Below are positions 8,669 through 17,460 of a stretch of 64,000 nt of DNA, in pieces. Within the stretch, counting starts at the first letter, position 1. The number at the start of each line of letters is the position of its first letter. The notes under the pieces were generated by a model, which was given only the letters and a program-made list of their open reading frames with translations, had not been told where the DNA came from and did no database searches. This stretch comes from Melioribacteraceae bacterium (GTDB lineage Bacteria > Bacteroidota > Ignavibacteria > Ignavibacteriales > Melioribacteraceae). The stretch spans positions 3,443,511 through 3,507,510 of the forward strand of contig CP129490.1 in NCBI GenBank assembly GCA_030584085.1, in the 5' to 3' direction. The position numbers and the translations under genes are program-made.

Positions 8669-10474
8669 CTAAACCTTCTCCAAATTATATCTTTTTCTTT
8701 CGTTCGGGTCTAAATGAAGTTTACGCAGACGAATAGATTTTGGTGTCACTTCAACCATCTCATCTTCCGAGATATACTCTAGCGCTTCTTCCAAAGAAAA
8801 CTTAATTGCAGGTGCAATTTTTACTGCTTTATCTGAACCGGATGCCCGCATGTTAGTAAGTTTTTTACCACGCTGAACGTTTACTTCAATATCAATATCT
8901 TTATTGTTTTCACCAACAATCTGTCCCTTATAAACAACATCTCCCGGTTCAATAAAAAATTTACCGCGGTCTTGTAACGAATCAATTGCGTATGCAGTGG
9001 CAGCACCTTCTGCCATTGAAATCAATACACCGTTTAATTTACCGCCGATGGAACCTTTGAAAAATTCATATTGATAAAATCGATGATGCATAATTCCTTC
9101 ACCGGCAGTTGCAGTCAATATCTTTGTACGCAGACCCATTAATCCTCTTGAAGGGATATGAAACTCTAATTTTTGAAGACTCCCCTTGCTTTCCATTTTA
9201 ACCATTTCACCTCTGCGTTGACCAACAAGTTCAATTACTTTACCTGCCGATTCGGTTGGAACATCAACAACAAGAACTTCTATCGGTTCGGCTTTCTTCC
9301 CGTCAATTTCTTTGTAAATAACTTTGGGTTCTCTTATTTGCAGTTCATACCCTTCACGGCGCATGTTCTCAATTAAAATTGATAAATGAAGAATACCTCT
9401 TCCGGAAACTCTGTAAGCATCTGGAGAATTAGTTTCGTTGACTCGTAATGCAACATTGCTTTCAAGTTCTTTGAATAATCTATCCCGAAGCTGACGTGAT
9501 GTTACGAACTTTCCTTCTCTTCCGTAAAATGGTGAATTGTTTACTGTAAAGGTCATGCTAATTGTAGGTTCATCAATGGATATAATTGGTAACGGTTCAA
9601 GATTTTCAGAATCCGAAATCGTATCACCAATATTTATATCTTCGATACCTACAATAGCACAAATATCTCCGCATTGAACTTCCTCAACTTCGGTTCTGCC
9701 AAGTCCCTCAAAAACAAATAACTGTCTTATTGAAACTGCATGAATTGTACCGTCTCTTTTTATGATAGAAAGTTTATTGTTTTTATTAAGCGATCCTCTG
9801 AATACTCTTCCGATACCAATTCTTCCTACATAATCATTATAATCTAGAGTCGTTGCTTGAATTTGTACAGGTCCTTCTTGAATTGGCGGGGATGGAATTT
9901 TATCAATAATTGTTTCGATAAGAGGTGTTAAATCTTTTCTTTCGTCTTTCAATGTTTTAATTGCCCATCCGTCTCTGCCACTTGCAAATACGTAAGGGAA
10001 ATCAAGTTGATTTTCATCTGCGCCTAAATCAATAAACAAATCGTAAACTTCATCAAGAACTTCTGCAGGGCGATTATCCGGTCTGTCTATTTTATTAATT
10101 ACAACAATCGGTTTAAGGTGAAGCTGCAATGCTTTCTCTAAAACAAAACGTGTTTGCGGCATTGGACCTTCAAACGAATCAACTAAAAGCAAAACTCCGT
10201 CTGCCATTTTAAGAACACGTTCAACTTCACCGCCAAAATCGGCGTGACCGGGAGTATCGATAATATTAATCTTATAATCTTTATAGGGAATACTGATATT
10301 CTTTGCAAGTATTGTAATTCCGCGTTCTCGTTCGAGATCATTTGAATCTAAAAATTGTGCCTGCACAACTTGGTTTTTTCTGAAAACATGACATTGTTTT
10401 AATAATTGGTCAACTAATGTAGTCTTTCCATGGTCAACGTGTGCAATTATTGCGATATTTCTAAGTTCTTTCAC
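8669..10474 (-). CDS. typA: Ribosome-associated translational GTPase TypA/BipA
   Basis: This 601-residue GTPase is full length for the family. The P loop is AHVDHGKTT (residues 11-19). Switch regions include RERGIT, DTPGH for G3 and NKID for G4. It then has an EF-Tu-like domain 2, an EF-G-like domain III/V with [12 protein letters not shown], and the BipA-specific C-terminal domain containing [18 protein letters not shown] and [15 protein letters not shown]. BipA binds 70S ribosomes and aids 50S assembly, mainly under stress and cold. The gene is single and divergent from the BrnT gene. The call is firm. Confidence 0.97.
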   Translation of the reverse strand: MKELRNIAIIAHVDHGKTTLVDQLLKQCHVFRKNQVVQAQFLDSNDLERERGITILAKNISIPYKDYKINIIDTPGHADFGGEVERVLKMADGVLLLVDSFEGPMPQTRFVLEKALQLHLKPIVVINKIDRPDNRPAEVLDEVYDLFIDLGADENQLDFPYVFASGRDGWAIKTLKDERKDLTPLIETIIDKIPSPPIQEGPVQIQATTLDYNDYVGRIGIGRVFRGSLNKNNKLSIIKRDGTIHAVSIRQLFVFEGLGRTEVEEVQCGDICAIVGIEDINIGDTISDSENLEPLPIISIDEPTISMTFTVNNSPFYGREGKFVTSRQLRDRLFKELESNVALRVNETNSPDAYRVSGRGILHLSILIENMRREGYELQIREPKVIYKEIDGKKAEPIEVLVVDVPTESAGKVIELVGQRRGEMVKMESKGSLQKLEFHIPSRGLMGLRTKILTATAGEGIMHHRFYQYEFFKGSIGGKLNGVLISMAEGAATAYAIDSLQDRGKFFIEPGDVVYKGQIVGENNKDIDIEVNVQRGKKLTNMRASGSDKAVKIAPAIKFSLEEALEYISEDEMVEVTPKSIRLRKLHLDPNERKRYNLEKV

Positions 10475-10621
10475 TATTTCTCCTAAGTAATAAAATCAAG
10501 CCGGTTAAGTAATGGAAATAAAAGGAGTTAGTCAAGCATATTATTTCTAAATCAAATTTGATAATATGGCTAATTATACTTACTTTTATACATATAATAG
10601 AACAAAGCGATTGGGAGAGTT

Positions 10622-10909
10622 TTGGAAAAATCTGCTTCATTTGAGTGGGATGAAGAGAAAAACAGATTAAATAAGGAAAAACACAATGTGTCCTTCGAGG
10701 TAGCCCAGTTTGCTTTTCTTGATAATAAAAGAGTTATTGCAAAAGATCTAGAACACAGTAAAGGTGAGGAGCGATTTTATTGCTTTGGGAAAATTGGAAG
10801 AGAAATTGTTACTGTCAGATTTACTTATAGAAGTAAAAGAATAAGAATAATCGGTGCAGGTTACTGGAGAAAAGGAAAAAAGATCTATGAAAAAGAAAAT
10901 AAAATATAG
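10622..10909 (+). CDS. brnT: BrnT-family ribonuclease toxin
   Basis: This 95-residue protein of the BrnT (DUF497) family is an RNase toxin with a RelE-like fold. Typical features are FEWDEEKNRLNKEKHNVSF at the N-terminus, a central FYCFGKIGREIVTVRFTYR and the terminal segment RIRIIGAGYWRKGKKIYEKE. The start is TTG 10622, supported by GGGAGAG about 5 bases upstream. The antitoxin gene begins inside its last codons. In known BrnTA modules the toxin gene comes first and the complex represses its own promoter. Nothing appears damaged, so the pair is probably functional. Confidence 0.92.
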   Translation: MEKSASFEWDEEKNRLNKEKHNVSFEVAQFAFLDNKRVIAKDLEHSKGEERFYCFGKIGREIVTVRFTYRSKRIRIIGAGYWRKGKKIYEKENKI

Positions 10910-11120
10910 TGATGAAAAAATCGGTGAAGTAGAAATTGTTAAAGACTTTTTACCGAAGCCCGAGGAATTAGTCTTAAAGGATAATACTGTAAAGGTGACA
11001 TTAAATTTAAGTCAATCGAGTGTTACGTTTTTTAAAGAATTGGCCAAAAAAGAAGGAAGACAGTATCAAAAGCTTATTAGAAATTTACTCGATAATTATA
11101 CTTCCCACTATTCTAGGTAG
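10887..11120 (+). CDS. brnA: BrnA-family antitoxin
   Basis: This 77-residue partner of the BrnT toxin overlaps the toxin gene by 23 bases. The ATG at 10887 is preferred over the in-frame GTG at 10854 because AAAGGAAAA lies about 10 bases upstream and the protein then begins MKKKIKYSDEKIGEVE. The N-terminal half binds and neutralises the toxin. The C-terminal half (KVTLNLSQSSVTFFKELAKK, then RQYQKLIRNLLDNY) is a ribbon-helix-helix DNA-binding domain, expected to autoregulate the promoter upstream of 10622. Confidence 0.9.
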   Translation: MKKKIKYSDEKIGEVEIVKDFLPKPEELVLKDNTVKVTLNLSQSSVTFFKELAKKEGRQYQKLIRNLLDNYTSHYSR

Positions 11121-11192
11121 TTGTAACCAATTATATCACATTTTAAGAGCTCATTAGCAAAATTAAAAATAGAAACTTTTAGAAAGTATTTA

Positions 11193-11615
11193 ATGCCTCA
11201 ACCAACCCTAACAAACAAAGACCAGTTCCCAACTGAAGAAATAATATTTTCTCACATAGGAAATTCAAAAGTAATTTGGGAAGAATTATTTAAACACATT
11301 CACACAGAACATCCGGATCTAATACATGAATGGAGATATTACAACGACGGAAAAAGCTGGTTGATGAAAGTTACCCGTAAATCAAAAACTATTTTTTGGT
11401 TATCTGTAATTAAAAACGCTTTTCAAATTACTTTTTATTTTGGTGACAAAGCGGAACACACATTATTGGAAAGTTCAATTTCTGAAAAATTGAAAAAAGA
11501 ATTTAAAGAAGGAAAGAGATTCGGGAAGATTAGAGGTATTACTCTCGTTATGAACAAAAAGCAATATCTAAAAGACGCCAAAGAATTAATCAATCTAAAA
11601 ATCAGCCTCAAATAA
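11193..11615 (+). CDS. DUF3788 family protein
   Basis: This 140-residue soluble protein of the DUF3788 type has the family pattern WEELFKHI, EWRYYNDGKSWLMKV, KTIFWLSV, FQITFYFGDKA and a conserved Lys-rich C-terminal helix. The function of this family is unknown. The compact alpha/beta pattern resembles DUF1801/YdhG-type small proteins. It starts 73 bases after the antitoxin gene and is followed 8 bases later by another small gene, so the two may be co-transcribed. Confidence 0.8.
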   Translation: MPQPTLTNKDQFPTEEIIFSHIGNSKVIWEELFKHIHTEHPDLIHEWRYYNDGKSWLMKVTRKSKTIFWLSVIKNAFQITFYFGDKAEHTLLESSISEKLKKEFKEGKRFGKIRGITLVMNKKQYLKDAKELINLKISLK

Positions 11616-11623
11616 GTAATCGA

Positions 11624-12127
11624 ATGAAACCAACACTAGAGTCTCAGTTAATTAACTTCCGCAAAGAAGAGATGGTTACATTTCTTAAAACTCATCCTGA
11701 ATTTTTTAATACCGCAATCGAATTAGCAATCAAAGATGAACGACTTATATCATGGCGTGCTGCCTGGCTTCTTTGCAACTGTATGGAAAATAATGATACG
11801 CGAATTCGACAGTATATAAACAAGATTATAAAAGTTTTACCGGGGAAAGAAGACGGTCACCAAAGAGAATTAATAAAAATTCTGCTCAAGATGAAATTAA
11901 ACGAGGAACAAGAAGGTAATCTCTTTAATCTGTGTATGAATTTGTGGGAAGGAATACAAAAAAGTCCGTCTGTTAGAATTACCGCATTTAAATTCATTTA
12001 TGCTTTGGCCGGAAAATATCCGGAGTTAAAAAGTGAAGTCCAATATTTAACTCAGGATCATTTCCTCGCAACACTCTCTCCCGGAATTAGGAGTTCGATT
12101 ACAAGAATGATTGACAACGAATTATAA
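11624..12127 (+). CDS. Helical (HEAT/ARM-like) protein of unknown function
   Basis: This 167-residue protein is predicted to be all helical with paired-helix spacing like a short HEAT or ARM solenoid (WRAAWLLCNCM, REIIKILLKM-type segments and RITAFKFIYALAGKYPEL). No signal peptide, membrane segment or catalytic motif is seen. It follows the DUF3788 gene after 8 bases. Related proteins of similar size occur in Bacteroidota as uncharacterised genes. A protein-binding role is a guess from the fold only. Confidence 0.6.
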   Translation: MKPTLESQLINFRKEEMVTFLKTHPEFFNTAIELAIKDERLISWRAAWLLCNCMENNDTRIRQYINKIIKVLPGKEDGHQRELIKILLKMKLNEEQEGNLFNLCMNLWEGIQKSPSVRITAFKFIYALAGKYPELKSEVQYLTQDHFLATLSPGIRSSITRMIDNEL

Positions 12128-12285
12128 TGCAATTATAATTTCAAAAAAAGAGACATAAGTAAAGGAAATTATTCTGATTAATCAAGACACAATTCATGAT
12201 TCTAATTCTATATCTTGTAACTTTCTCGGGTATCGGTTTGTCCTAAAAACATATTTTTTATCAAAAGCTAGAGGGAAAGAAATAA

Positions 12286-13263
12286 ATGAAAGTCGCAATT
12301 TATAAAAGCTATGGATCACCAAATGTTTTACAAATAAAAGAAGTAGATAAACCAATTCCAAAAGAAAATGAATTATTAATTAAACTGAGTGCTTCAACCG
12401 TCACAACAGTGGATTCTATTTTTCGTAAAGGTGATCAATTCTTTGCCCGAGTGGCGACCGGAATTACAAAACCCAAAAATGAAATATTAGGGACTGAGTT
12501 TTCAGGAGAAGTAATAGAAACGGGCAAAAATGTTACTCGCTTTAAGAAGGGTGATCTTGTGTTTGGGGCAGCAGATGAATCGAGAGGAACTTATTCCGAA
12601 TATTATACTATGCCTGAAGAAGGTCCGCTTGTTTCAAAACCCGACAATCTGTCAATGGAAGAAGCCGCATCTGTTCCATCCGGGGCTTTAACCGCTTTAC
12701 CGTTTTTAAGAGATTCAGGGAAAATTAAAAAGGGTGATGAGATTTTAATAATCGGCGCGTCCGGTTCGGTTGGATCATTTGGTGTTCAACTCGCAAAATA
12801 TTTTGAAGCGAAAGTAACCGGAGTTTGCAGTACTTCAAATGTTGATTTGGTAAAATCAATTGGGGCTGATTATGTAATTGATTATAAAAAAGAAGACTTC
12901 GCCCGACAAAATAAAAAGTATGATATAATATTTGATTCAATCGGGAAGAGTTCATTTAAAACATGTAAAAAGCTTTTAAGTGAAAATGGGATTTATTTAA
13001 ATCCGGTTATAAGCTTTAAAATTTTATTTCAAATGATGTGGACATCAAAAGCAAGCAAGAAAAAAGCCATAATTACTTTTACAGGTTTGAGATCAAACGA
13101 AGAAAAGAAAAAAGATTTAATTTTCTTATCGGAATTAGTGGAAGCAGGTAAGCTTAAACCGGTATTAGATAAAATATATCCGTTTGAGCAAACTGCTGAA
13201 GCGCACGAATACGTTGACAAGGGACATAAAAAAGGAAATGTCGTAATTAGATTTGAACAATAA
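12286..13263 (+). CDS. Zinc-independent MDR-family NAD(P)-dependent reductase
   Basis: This 325-residue enzyme of the medium-chain dehydrogenase/reductase superfamily is close to quinone oxidoreductases. The N-terminal GroES-like domain has EVDKPIPKENELLIK and GTEFSGEV. The Rossmann segment is ILIIGASGSVGSFGVQLAK (nucleotide-binding loop at about residues 157-164). The Cys/His ligands of zinc alcohol dehydrogenases are absent, so it probably reduces quinones or activated alkenes with NADPH. AGAGGGAAAG precedes the ATG at 12286. It is a single gene convergent with the YgjV-like gene. Confidence 0.88.
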   Translation: MKVAIYKSYGSPNVLQIKEVDKPIPKENELLIKLSASTVTTVDSIFRKGDQFFARVATGITKPKNEILGTEFSGEVIETGKNVTRFKKGDLVFGAADESRGTYSEYYTMPEEGPLVSKPDNLSMEEAASVPSGALTALPFLRDSGKIKKGDEILIIGASGSVGSFGVQLAKYFEAKVTGVCSTSNVDLVKSIGADYVIDYKKEDFARQNKKYDIIFDSIGKSSFKTCKKLLSENGIYLNPVISFKILFQMMWTSKASKKKAIITFTGLRSNEEKKKDLIFLSELVEAGKLKPVLDKIYPFEQTAEAHEYVDKGHKKGNVVIRFEQ

Positions 13264-13270
13264 TAGAAAA

Positions 13271-13891
13271 TTATTGATCTAGTTTTTTGAGAAATGTCTT
13301 GTCATCAATTCGTTCAAATCCAAGAGCTTTTAAATATTTATCGTGAATTTGGTGATGACTTTCGGTGATTAATTTTTTATAACCTTTCTCTTTCATAAAA
13401 TCGGCAGTAAAGAAAAGGAACTTTGCGTTTTTTAAATCTCTATAATCCGGAATGGCGTAATCTAAAAGGATGTGAATGGTTTCATGATCTTCTTCCTTAA
13501 AAACAAAAAGTCCGGTGGGAATCATATTCCTTAATATGAAATAAAATTGTGCATCGGGATGATCTTCTTTTTTGAAGTTGGGAAAAATTGCCGAAATATC
13601 TTTACCATAGAAATCCAAAAATTTAAGTAAATATTTTCCTTGCGGACCGTTTGTAGGTAAAAGCGTGAAGTAATCTTTCTTTCTATACATTCCCCACAAA
13701 TAGTAAATATCAACTATCGCGATAAAACTATTCAATGCAAGTACCGGATAAGCACCAATAATTGCTCCATAAGTAGCAAATGTTGCAGCACCGAATAAAT
13801 TTATTCTCCGCAGCATCCAGATATTTTTCATCGTTAATGAAACTGCGATGAGAAAGGAGCCGATATAACCTATAATTTCATACCAATTCAT
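13271..13891 (-). CDS. YgjV-like membrane protein with GNAT-like C-terminal part
   Basis: In this 206-residue protein, residues 1-80 hold three hydrophobic helices (IIGYIGSFLIAVSLTM, INLFGAATFATYGAIIGAYP, LNSFIAIVDIYYLWGMY), which resemble the YgjV/Imp family of inner-membrane proteins. Residues 110-206 are soluble and end with YKKLITESHHQIHDKYLKAL followed by GFERI, the spacing seen at the end of GNAT acetyltransferase domains. The usual acetyl-CoA loop (Q/RxxGxG/A) is not clear, so this half may be inactive. The function is unknown. The gene is convergent with the MDR reductase, with only 7 bases between stops. Confidence 0.7.
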   Translation of the reverse strand: MNWYEIIGYIGSFLIAVSLTMKNIWMLRRINLFGAATFATYGAIIGAYPVLALNSFIAIVDIYYLWGMYRKKDYFTLLPTNGPQGKYLLKFLDFYGKDISAIFPNFKKEDHPDAQFYFILRNMIPTGLFVFKEEDHETIHILLDYAIPDYRDLKNAKFLFFTADFMKEKGYKKLITESHHQIHDKYLKALGFERIDDKTFLKKLDQ

Positions 13892-13990
13892 GGCACAAGT
13901 ATAAAAGAAAAAGTAATAACTACAAAGCCGCGATTAAATTCAATCGACAAAAATAAAAATGTTATTTTAGTGCAATTGAAAGGAGGAAAT

Positions 13991-14599
13991 ATGGAAAACT
14001 TTAAAATATTTCTTCGTACAACGTTCGTCGGTGGTTTTTTAATTGTACTTCCGATTGTAATATTACTTGTTGTACTTAATTGGTTGTTTGAAACATTAAC
14101 CGGCTATATAAGACCGATTACAAATATTCTGATTGAGACAGCAAGAGTAAATGAATTTGTTGCATCTTTTTTTGCCGTCTGTTTTATAATTCTTGTTTTC
14201 TTTTTAGTTGGACTACTAGTAAAAACCGAAATGGGTAAAGTTTCCTTTGAAGCTTTTGAAAATAAATTCTTAGGAAAAATTTTCGGATACAGAATTATTA
14301 AAGAAACTGTTTTACAAATTTTTGGTGAAGAGAAAAATTTATTTAAAGCGGTTGCTCTTGTCAAACTTTTCGGTAATGAAACATTGATGACAGCGTTTGT
14401 AACAGAAGAACATTCCGATGGAAGTTATACCGTTTTTATTCCTTCCGGTCCAGCCCCGACAGCGGGATTTGTTTATCATGTTCAAAAAGAACAAATAACT
14501 GTTATCGATATCCCGGTTGATCAAGCACTCCGAACAATTTTAAGTTTAGGTGGTGGATCAAAAAAAATTATTGAAATTTATAATAAAGCAAAAAAATGA
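13991..14599 (+). CDS. DUF502 family membrane protein
   Basis: This 202-residue protein has two transmembrane segments near the N-terminus (FLIVLPIVILLVVLNWLF and FVASFFAVCFIILVFFLVGLLV), followed by a soluble domain containing FGYRIIKETVLQIF and VFIPSGPAPTAGFVYHV, diagnostic of DUF502. The start is ATG 13991, with AAAGGAGG directly upstream. The in-frame GTG at 13970 would put the ribosome site inside the coding region. It heads a cluster in which the next gene overlaps by 4 bases (ATGA). The role of the family is not established. Confidence 0.9.
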   Translation: MENFKIFLRTTFVGGFLIVLPIVILLVVLNWLFETLTGYIRPITNILIETARVNEFVASFFAVCFIILVFFLVGLLVKTEMGKVSFEAFENKFLGKIFGYRIIKETVLQIFGEEKNLFKAVALVKLFGNETLMTAFVTEEHSDGSYTVFIPSGPAPTAGFVYHVQKEQITVIDIPVDQALRTILSLGGGSKKIIEIYNKAKK

Positions 14600-14829
14600 T
14601 TCCCGAACTTGAAAAACAAAAAGAGTTGTTAAAGGAAATTAATTCATTCGAGATGCCGTTTGGGAAATACTCCGGAAGGAAATTGATCAATCTGCCATCA
14701 TATTACTTGGAGTGGTTTGAAAGAAAAGGATTTCCTGAAGGAAAGCTTGGCCAAATGCTCAGACTTGTTTATGAAATTAAACTTAATGGATTAGAAGATA
14801 TCGTTAAAAAAATTAACATCAATAAATAA
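14596..14829 (+). CDS. DUF3820 family small protein
   Basis: This 77-residue protein of the DUF3820 (QSregVF-like) type has the family core FGKYSGRKLINLPSYYLEWF followed by GKLGQMLRLVYEIKLNGL. It overlaps the DUF502 gene through ATGA, implying translational coupling, and lies 11 bases upstream of tag. The biochemical role of these proteins is not known. They are often found beside DNA-metabolism genes, as here. Confidence 0.85.
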   Translation: MIPELEKQKELLKEINSFEMPFGKYSGRKLINLPSYYLEWFERKGFPEGKLGQMLRLVYEIKLNGLEDIVKKININK

Positions 14830-14840
14830 ACGGATAATAA

Positions 14841-15410
14841 ATGCAGAGATGTCCTTGGTGCGGAGATGATCCGCTTTATGTAAAATATCATGATACAGTT
14901 TGGGGTGTGCCCGAACATAATGACAGAAAACTATTTGCAAAACTTTGTCTTGACGGTGCGCAAGCCGGTTTAAGCTGGATTACTATTCTTCGCAAGGAGA
15001 AAAATTATTACAAAGCGTTCGATAATTTTGATGCAAAGAAAATGGCAAACTATAATCAAAAGAAAATAGATGAGCTGCTAAACAATCCCGGTATTATTCG
15101 CAATAAGTTAAAAGTAAATGCTTTTATAACTAATGCACAATCATATCTTCAAGTAAAAAAGGAATTCGGATCGTTTGATAAATACATTTGGCACTTCTCC
15201 GATTTTAAAACTGTAAATAATAAATTCAAGTCGTTGAAAGAAGTGCCGGCAAAAACTCCTTTGGCTGAAGAGATAAGCAAAGACTTAAAGAAACGAGGAT
15301 TTAAGTTTGTCGGTCCCACAATTGTTTATGCATTTATGCAGGCAATCGGAATGGTTAACGATCACCTTATAGATTGTTTCCGGTATAAAGCAGTTCAAAA
15401 ACTGCATTAA
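14841..15410 (+). CDS. tag: DNA-3-methyladenine glycosylase I
   Basis: This 189-residue base-excision enzyme removes 3-methyladenine from alkylated DNA. The zinc-binding set of TAG is present and falls at the E. coli numbering: Cys4, His17, His175 and Cys179. WITILRKEKNYYKAF and the terminal HLIDCFRY are typical. The position matching Glu38 of the E. coli enzyme, which contacts the base, is Asp38 here (LCLDGAQAGLSW), a substitution I believe is common outside enterobacteria. It is third in the DUF502-DUF3820-tag cluster. Confidence 0.95.
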   Translation: MQRCPWCGDDPLYVKYHDTVWGVPEHNDRKLFAKLCLDGAQAGLSWITILRKEKNYYKAFDNFDAKKMANYNQKKIDELLNNPGIIRNKLKVNAFITNAQSYLQVKKEFGSFDKYIWHFSDFKTVNNKFKSLKEVPAKTPLAEEISKDLKKRGFKFVGPTIVYAFMQAIGMVNDHLIDCFRYKAVQKLH

Positions 15411-15588
15411 TAATGGAAATAAATATGCGTTAAAGTAAATAAAATAATTAGGTAACTAAGTTTTATTTGTTTATGTTGGGTGCAGTATGGCAGTATCTTT
15501 AACAAGTAGATGTAGAAATTACCTTCCAATATTTTTAAAGCCTGTCACGACAATCAATTATTTAAAATTTTTAAAAGGAGCATCTGTT

Positions 15589-15801
15589 ATGGCAGAGCGT
15601 AAACAAGGTACAGTAAAATGGTTCAACAATTCTAAAGGTTACGGATTTATTTCACAAGAAGGAGGAGAAGATGTTTTTGTTCACTTCGATTCAATTGTTG
15701 GTGATGGATATAAATCTTTAGAAGAAAATGCGAAAGTTGAATTTACTATTACTCAAGGTCCTAAAGGATTACAAGCAGCAGAAGTAAAAATTATTCACTA
15801 A
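15589..15801 (+). CDS. Cold-shock domain protein (CspA family)
   Basis: This 70-residue single cold-shock domain protein has RNP1 (KGYGFI) and RNP2 (VFVHF) motifs that bind single-stranded RNA and DNA. The ATG at 15589 follows AAAAGGAG by about 8 bases. An in-frame upstream extension from 15487 has no family resemblance and lies in the leader. The gap of 178 bases from tag would allow the long structured 5' leader typical of cold-shock mRNAs. A strong terminator follows at 15825. Confidence 0.95.
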   Translation: MAERKQGTVKWFNNSKGYGFISQEGGEDVFVHFDSIVGDGYKSLEENAKVEFTITQGPKGLQAAEVKIIH

Positions 15802-15824
15802 GAAAAAATTCTTACTGCAAATAA

Positions 15825-15855
15825 AGCCCGGTCATTAGTTTGATCGGGCTTTTTT
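15825..15855 (+). terminator. Rho-independent terminator after the cold-shock gene
   Basis: AGCCCGGTCA pairs with TGATCGGGCT (10 pairs, one G-T) around a 6-base loop, followed by a run of six T, 24 bases after the cold-shock stop codon. Confidence 0.92.
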
Positions 15856-16192
15856 ATTAAATGACGGAATTGCTATGAGCAGTATATTGCTACTGACTCT
15901 CTTACCTCTTTCAAATTAATTTAAGTTATTTCACAATTCTTCTGTCCAAACAAGGTGATTTTCTTAACACGGAAATAAAAATAATATTCCAAAAGAATTA
16001 TTAAATTTGAAAAGTTGCTACTCATTCCAATTGGTTTCTAGTAAGCGGAATTTTTCAATTGTAATCAGTGGAATAACTGTTAAAAAGAAAATTTTTGTTG
16101 CTTTTCTTTTCAATACAAAACAATGTTATGGTAAATCTACTAATTGAATTGTAATTAAAATAATTACTTCAAAATTTATTTGGTATGCAATT
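15856..16192. other. 337-base intergenic stretch, no gene seen
   Basis: This lies between the cold-shock terminator and the HNH nuclease gene, and presumably holds the nuclease promoter. It is AT-rich with stop codons in all frames. I see no RNA gene, inverted repeat or att-like site that can be supported. Confidence 0.4.
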
Positions 16193-17125
16193 ATGAGTTA
16201 TGAAAGCAATATGTTAGCCAAACTTCGGATGCCTTCTCGAAGTGAAGTTGAAAAGAATTTGTTAATAATACTCGTTGAACATAATGGGACAATTAAAGAG
16301 TTTGGAACTGGCGAGGAGATAGTTACAAAAATTGCAGATACGTTTAATTTAAATACGGAGCAAAGGAAATCCTATTTAGAAACTATCTATCGAAAAGAAA
16401 ATCGACTTAAAAAGTCGAATCTATGGCATCGTTTATTATTTAGAGCAGCTGACAACTTAGCAAAAAGAGAACTAATAACTCGTCCGACGAAAACATATCA
16501 ATTGACAAATAAAAAAGAATGGATGCTTACTGAAGCCGGTTACAATAAGGCTTTGGCTTTATTAAATATCCCGAAAGAGCAAAAAAATAAACTCTTTATT
16601 AAATCTTTTGAGGTGGAAGAAGTAGCTAAAAAAATTAGAGTAACCGAAAAACCCCAAAAGTATATCCCCTTCTCAAGTAATTCGAATAAAAAACAGACCA
16701 CTAGATTAATGAATATTCGTTCAAGAGGTTTTAGACAAGCAATCATAGAGGCTTATGATTTTAAATGTGCTATCTGTGGATTGAAAATTTATTCTCCCAA
16801 CAAATATCAATGGGAAGTTGAAGCAGCGCATATTATTCCACACAGCAAAAATGGTAAAGATGATATATGGAATGGTCTTAGTTTATGTCGATTTCATCAT
16901 TGGGCATTCGATGTTGGATGGTATGGGATTGACCCTGAATTACGGATTGTGACATCTAGATTTGTGCATAATCTGCCGAACGATATGGGTAAACAGTGGA
17001 ATTATGATTTAATAAACTACCCAACAAATAAGAATATTAAGCTTTTTTTACCATCAGATAAAAGTCAATGGCCAGACTTCCTAGCTTTACAATGGCATAT
17101 GGAAAACATTCTACAAAAAGGTTAA
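16193..17125 (+). CDS. HNH endonuclease with Mrr N-terminal-like wing domain
   Basis: This is a 310-residue probable DNA endonuclease. Residues 10-125 resemble the winged-helix Mrr_N domain (LWHRLLFRAADNLAKRELI followed by WMLTEAGY). Residues 170-260 form an HNH nuclease with zinc ligands in CAICGLKI, the catalytic His in VEAAHIIPHSKNG, then NGLSLCRFHHWAFD, ending in strands of the His-Me finger. Such stand-alone Mrr_N-HNH proteins are thought to restrict foreign, often modified, DNA. No methyltransferase is adjacent, so a type IV-like role is possible but unproven. A small acidic gene starts 4 bases after its stop. Confidence 0.85.
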   Translation: MSYESNMLAKLRMPSRSEVEKNLLIILVEHNGTIKEFGTGEEIVTKIADTFNLNTEQRKSYLETIYRKENRLKKSNLWHRLLFRAADNLAKRELITRPTKTYQLTNKKEWMLTEAGYNKALALLNIPKEQKNKLFIKSFEVEEVAKKIRVTEKPQKYIPFSSNSNKKQTTRLMNIRSRGFRQAIIEAYDFKCAICGLKIYSPNKYQWEVEAAHIIPHSKNGKDDIWNGLSLCRFHHWAFDVGWYGIDPELRIVTSRFVHNLPNDMGKQWNYDLINYPTNKNIKLFLPSDKSQWPDFLALQWHMENILQKG

Positions 17126-17129
17126 CAAA

Positions 17130-17321
17130 ATGGAAAATAAAATTATCTATTCCCTAAGCATAGAAGATGTACAACTAGTAGCAAATGAAATTCTCAATCG
17201 AACAGTAACAAACGATGAAATGAATATTATTGAAGAGACAATTAATAAAAATGTTGATTGGTTTGAAATAATTGAAAATGTTATCATAACTAAAATAGAA
17301 AACCAAGATAACAATAAATAA
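17130..17321 (+). CDS. Small acidic protein paired with the HNH nuclease
   Basis: This 63-residue, acidic, helical protein contains SIEDVQLVANEILNR and TNDEMNIIEETIN, a pattern (sensor-like EDVQxVAxxxLxR, then an acidic helix and a Trp-containing segment VDWFEII) seen in short uncharacterised bacterial proteins. It begins 4 bases after the nuclease gene, with AAAGG 9 bases before its ATG, so it is co-translated. Its charge and position would suit an inhibitor or DNA mimic, but it belongs to a widespread small family and that idea is weak. Confidence 0.65.
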   Translation: MENKIIYSLSIEDVQLVANEILNRTVTNDEMNIIEETINKNVDWFEIIENVIITKIENQDNNK

Positions 17322-17460
17322 TTGTAAGTAGTGAAACTTGTCAAGATTACTTAAATGGCTTATAAGATAGTCGTAAAAAATATATTATTATTGGTGATAG
17401 ATATAGAACAGTGAGAATAAGATAATTAAGTTAAATAGCTTCTGATTCTGAGGTAACAAA

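Noticed and set aside
14841-15410. Loss of function in tag because of Asp38 in place of Glu38
   Set aside because: All zinc ligands are intact and the conservative change is, as far as I recall, common in homologues.
15487-15588. N-terminal extension of the cold-shock protein
   Set aside because: The extra 34 codons have no relation to the family, whereas AAAAGGAG sits directly before ATG 15589. The region is more likely leader RNA.
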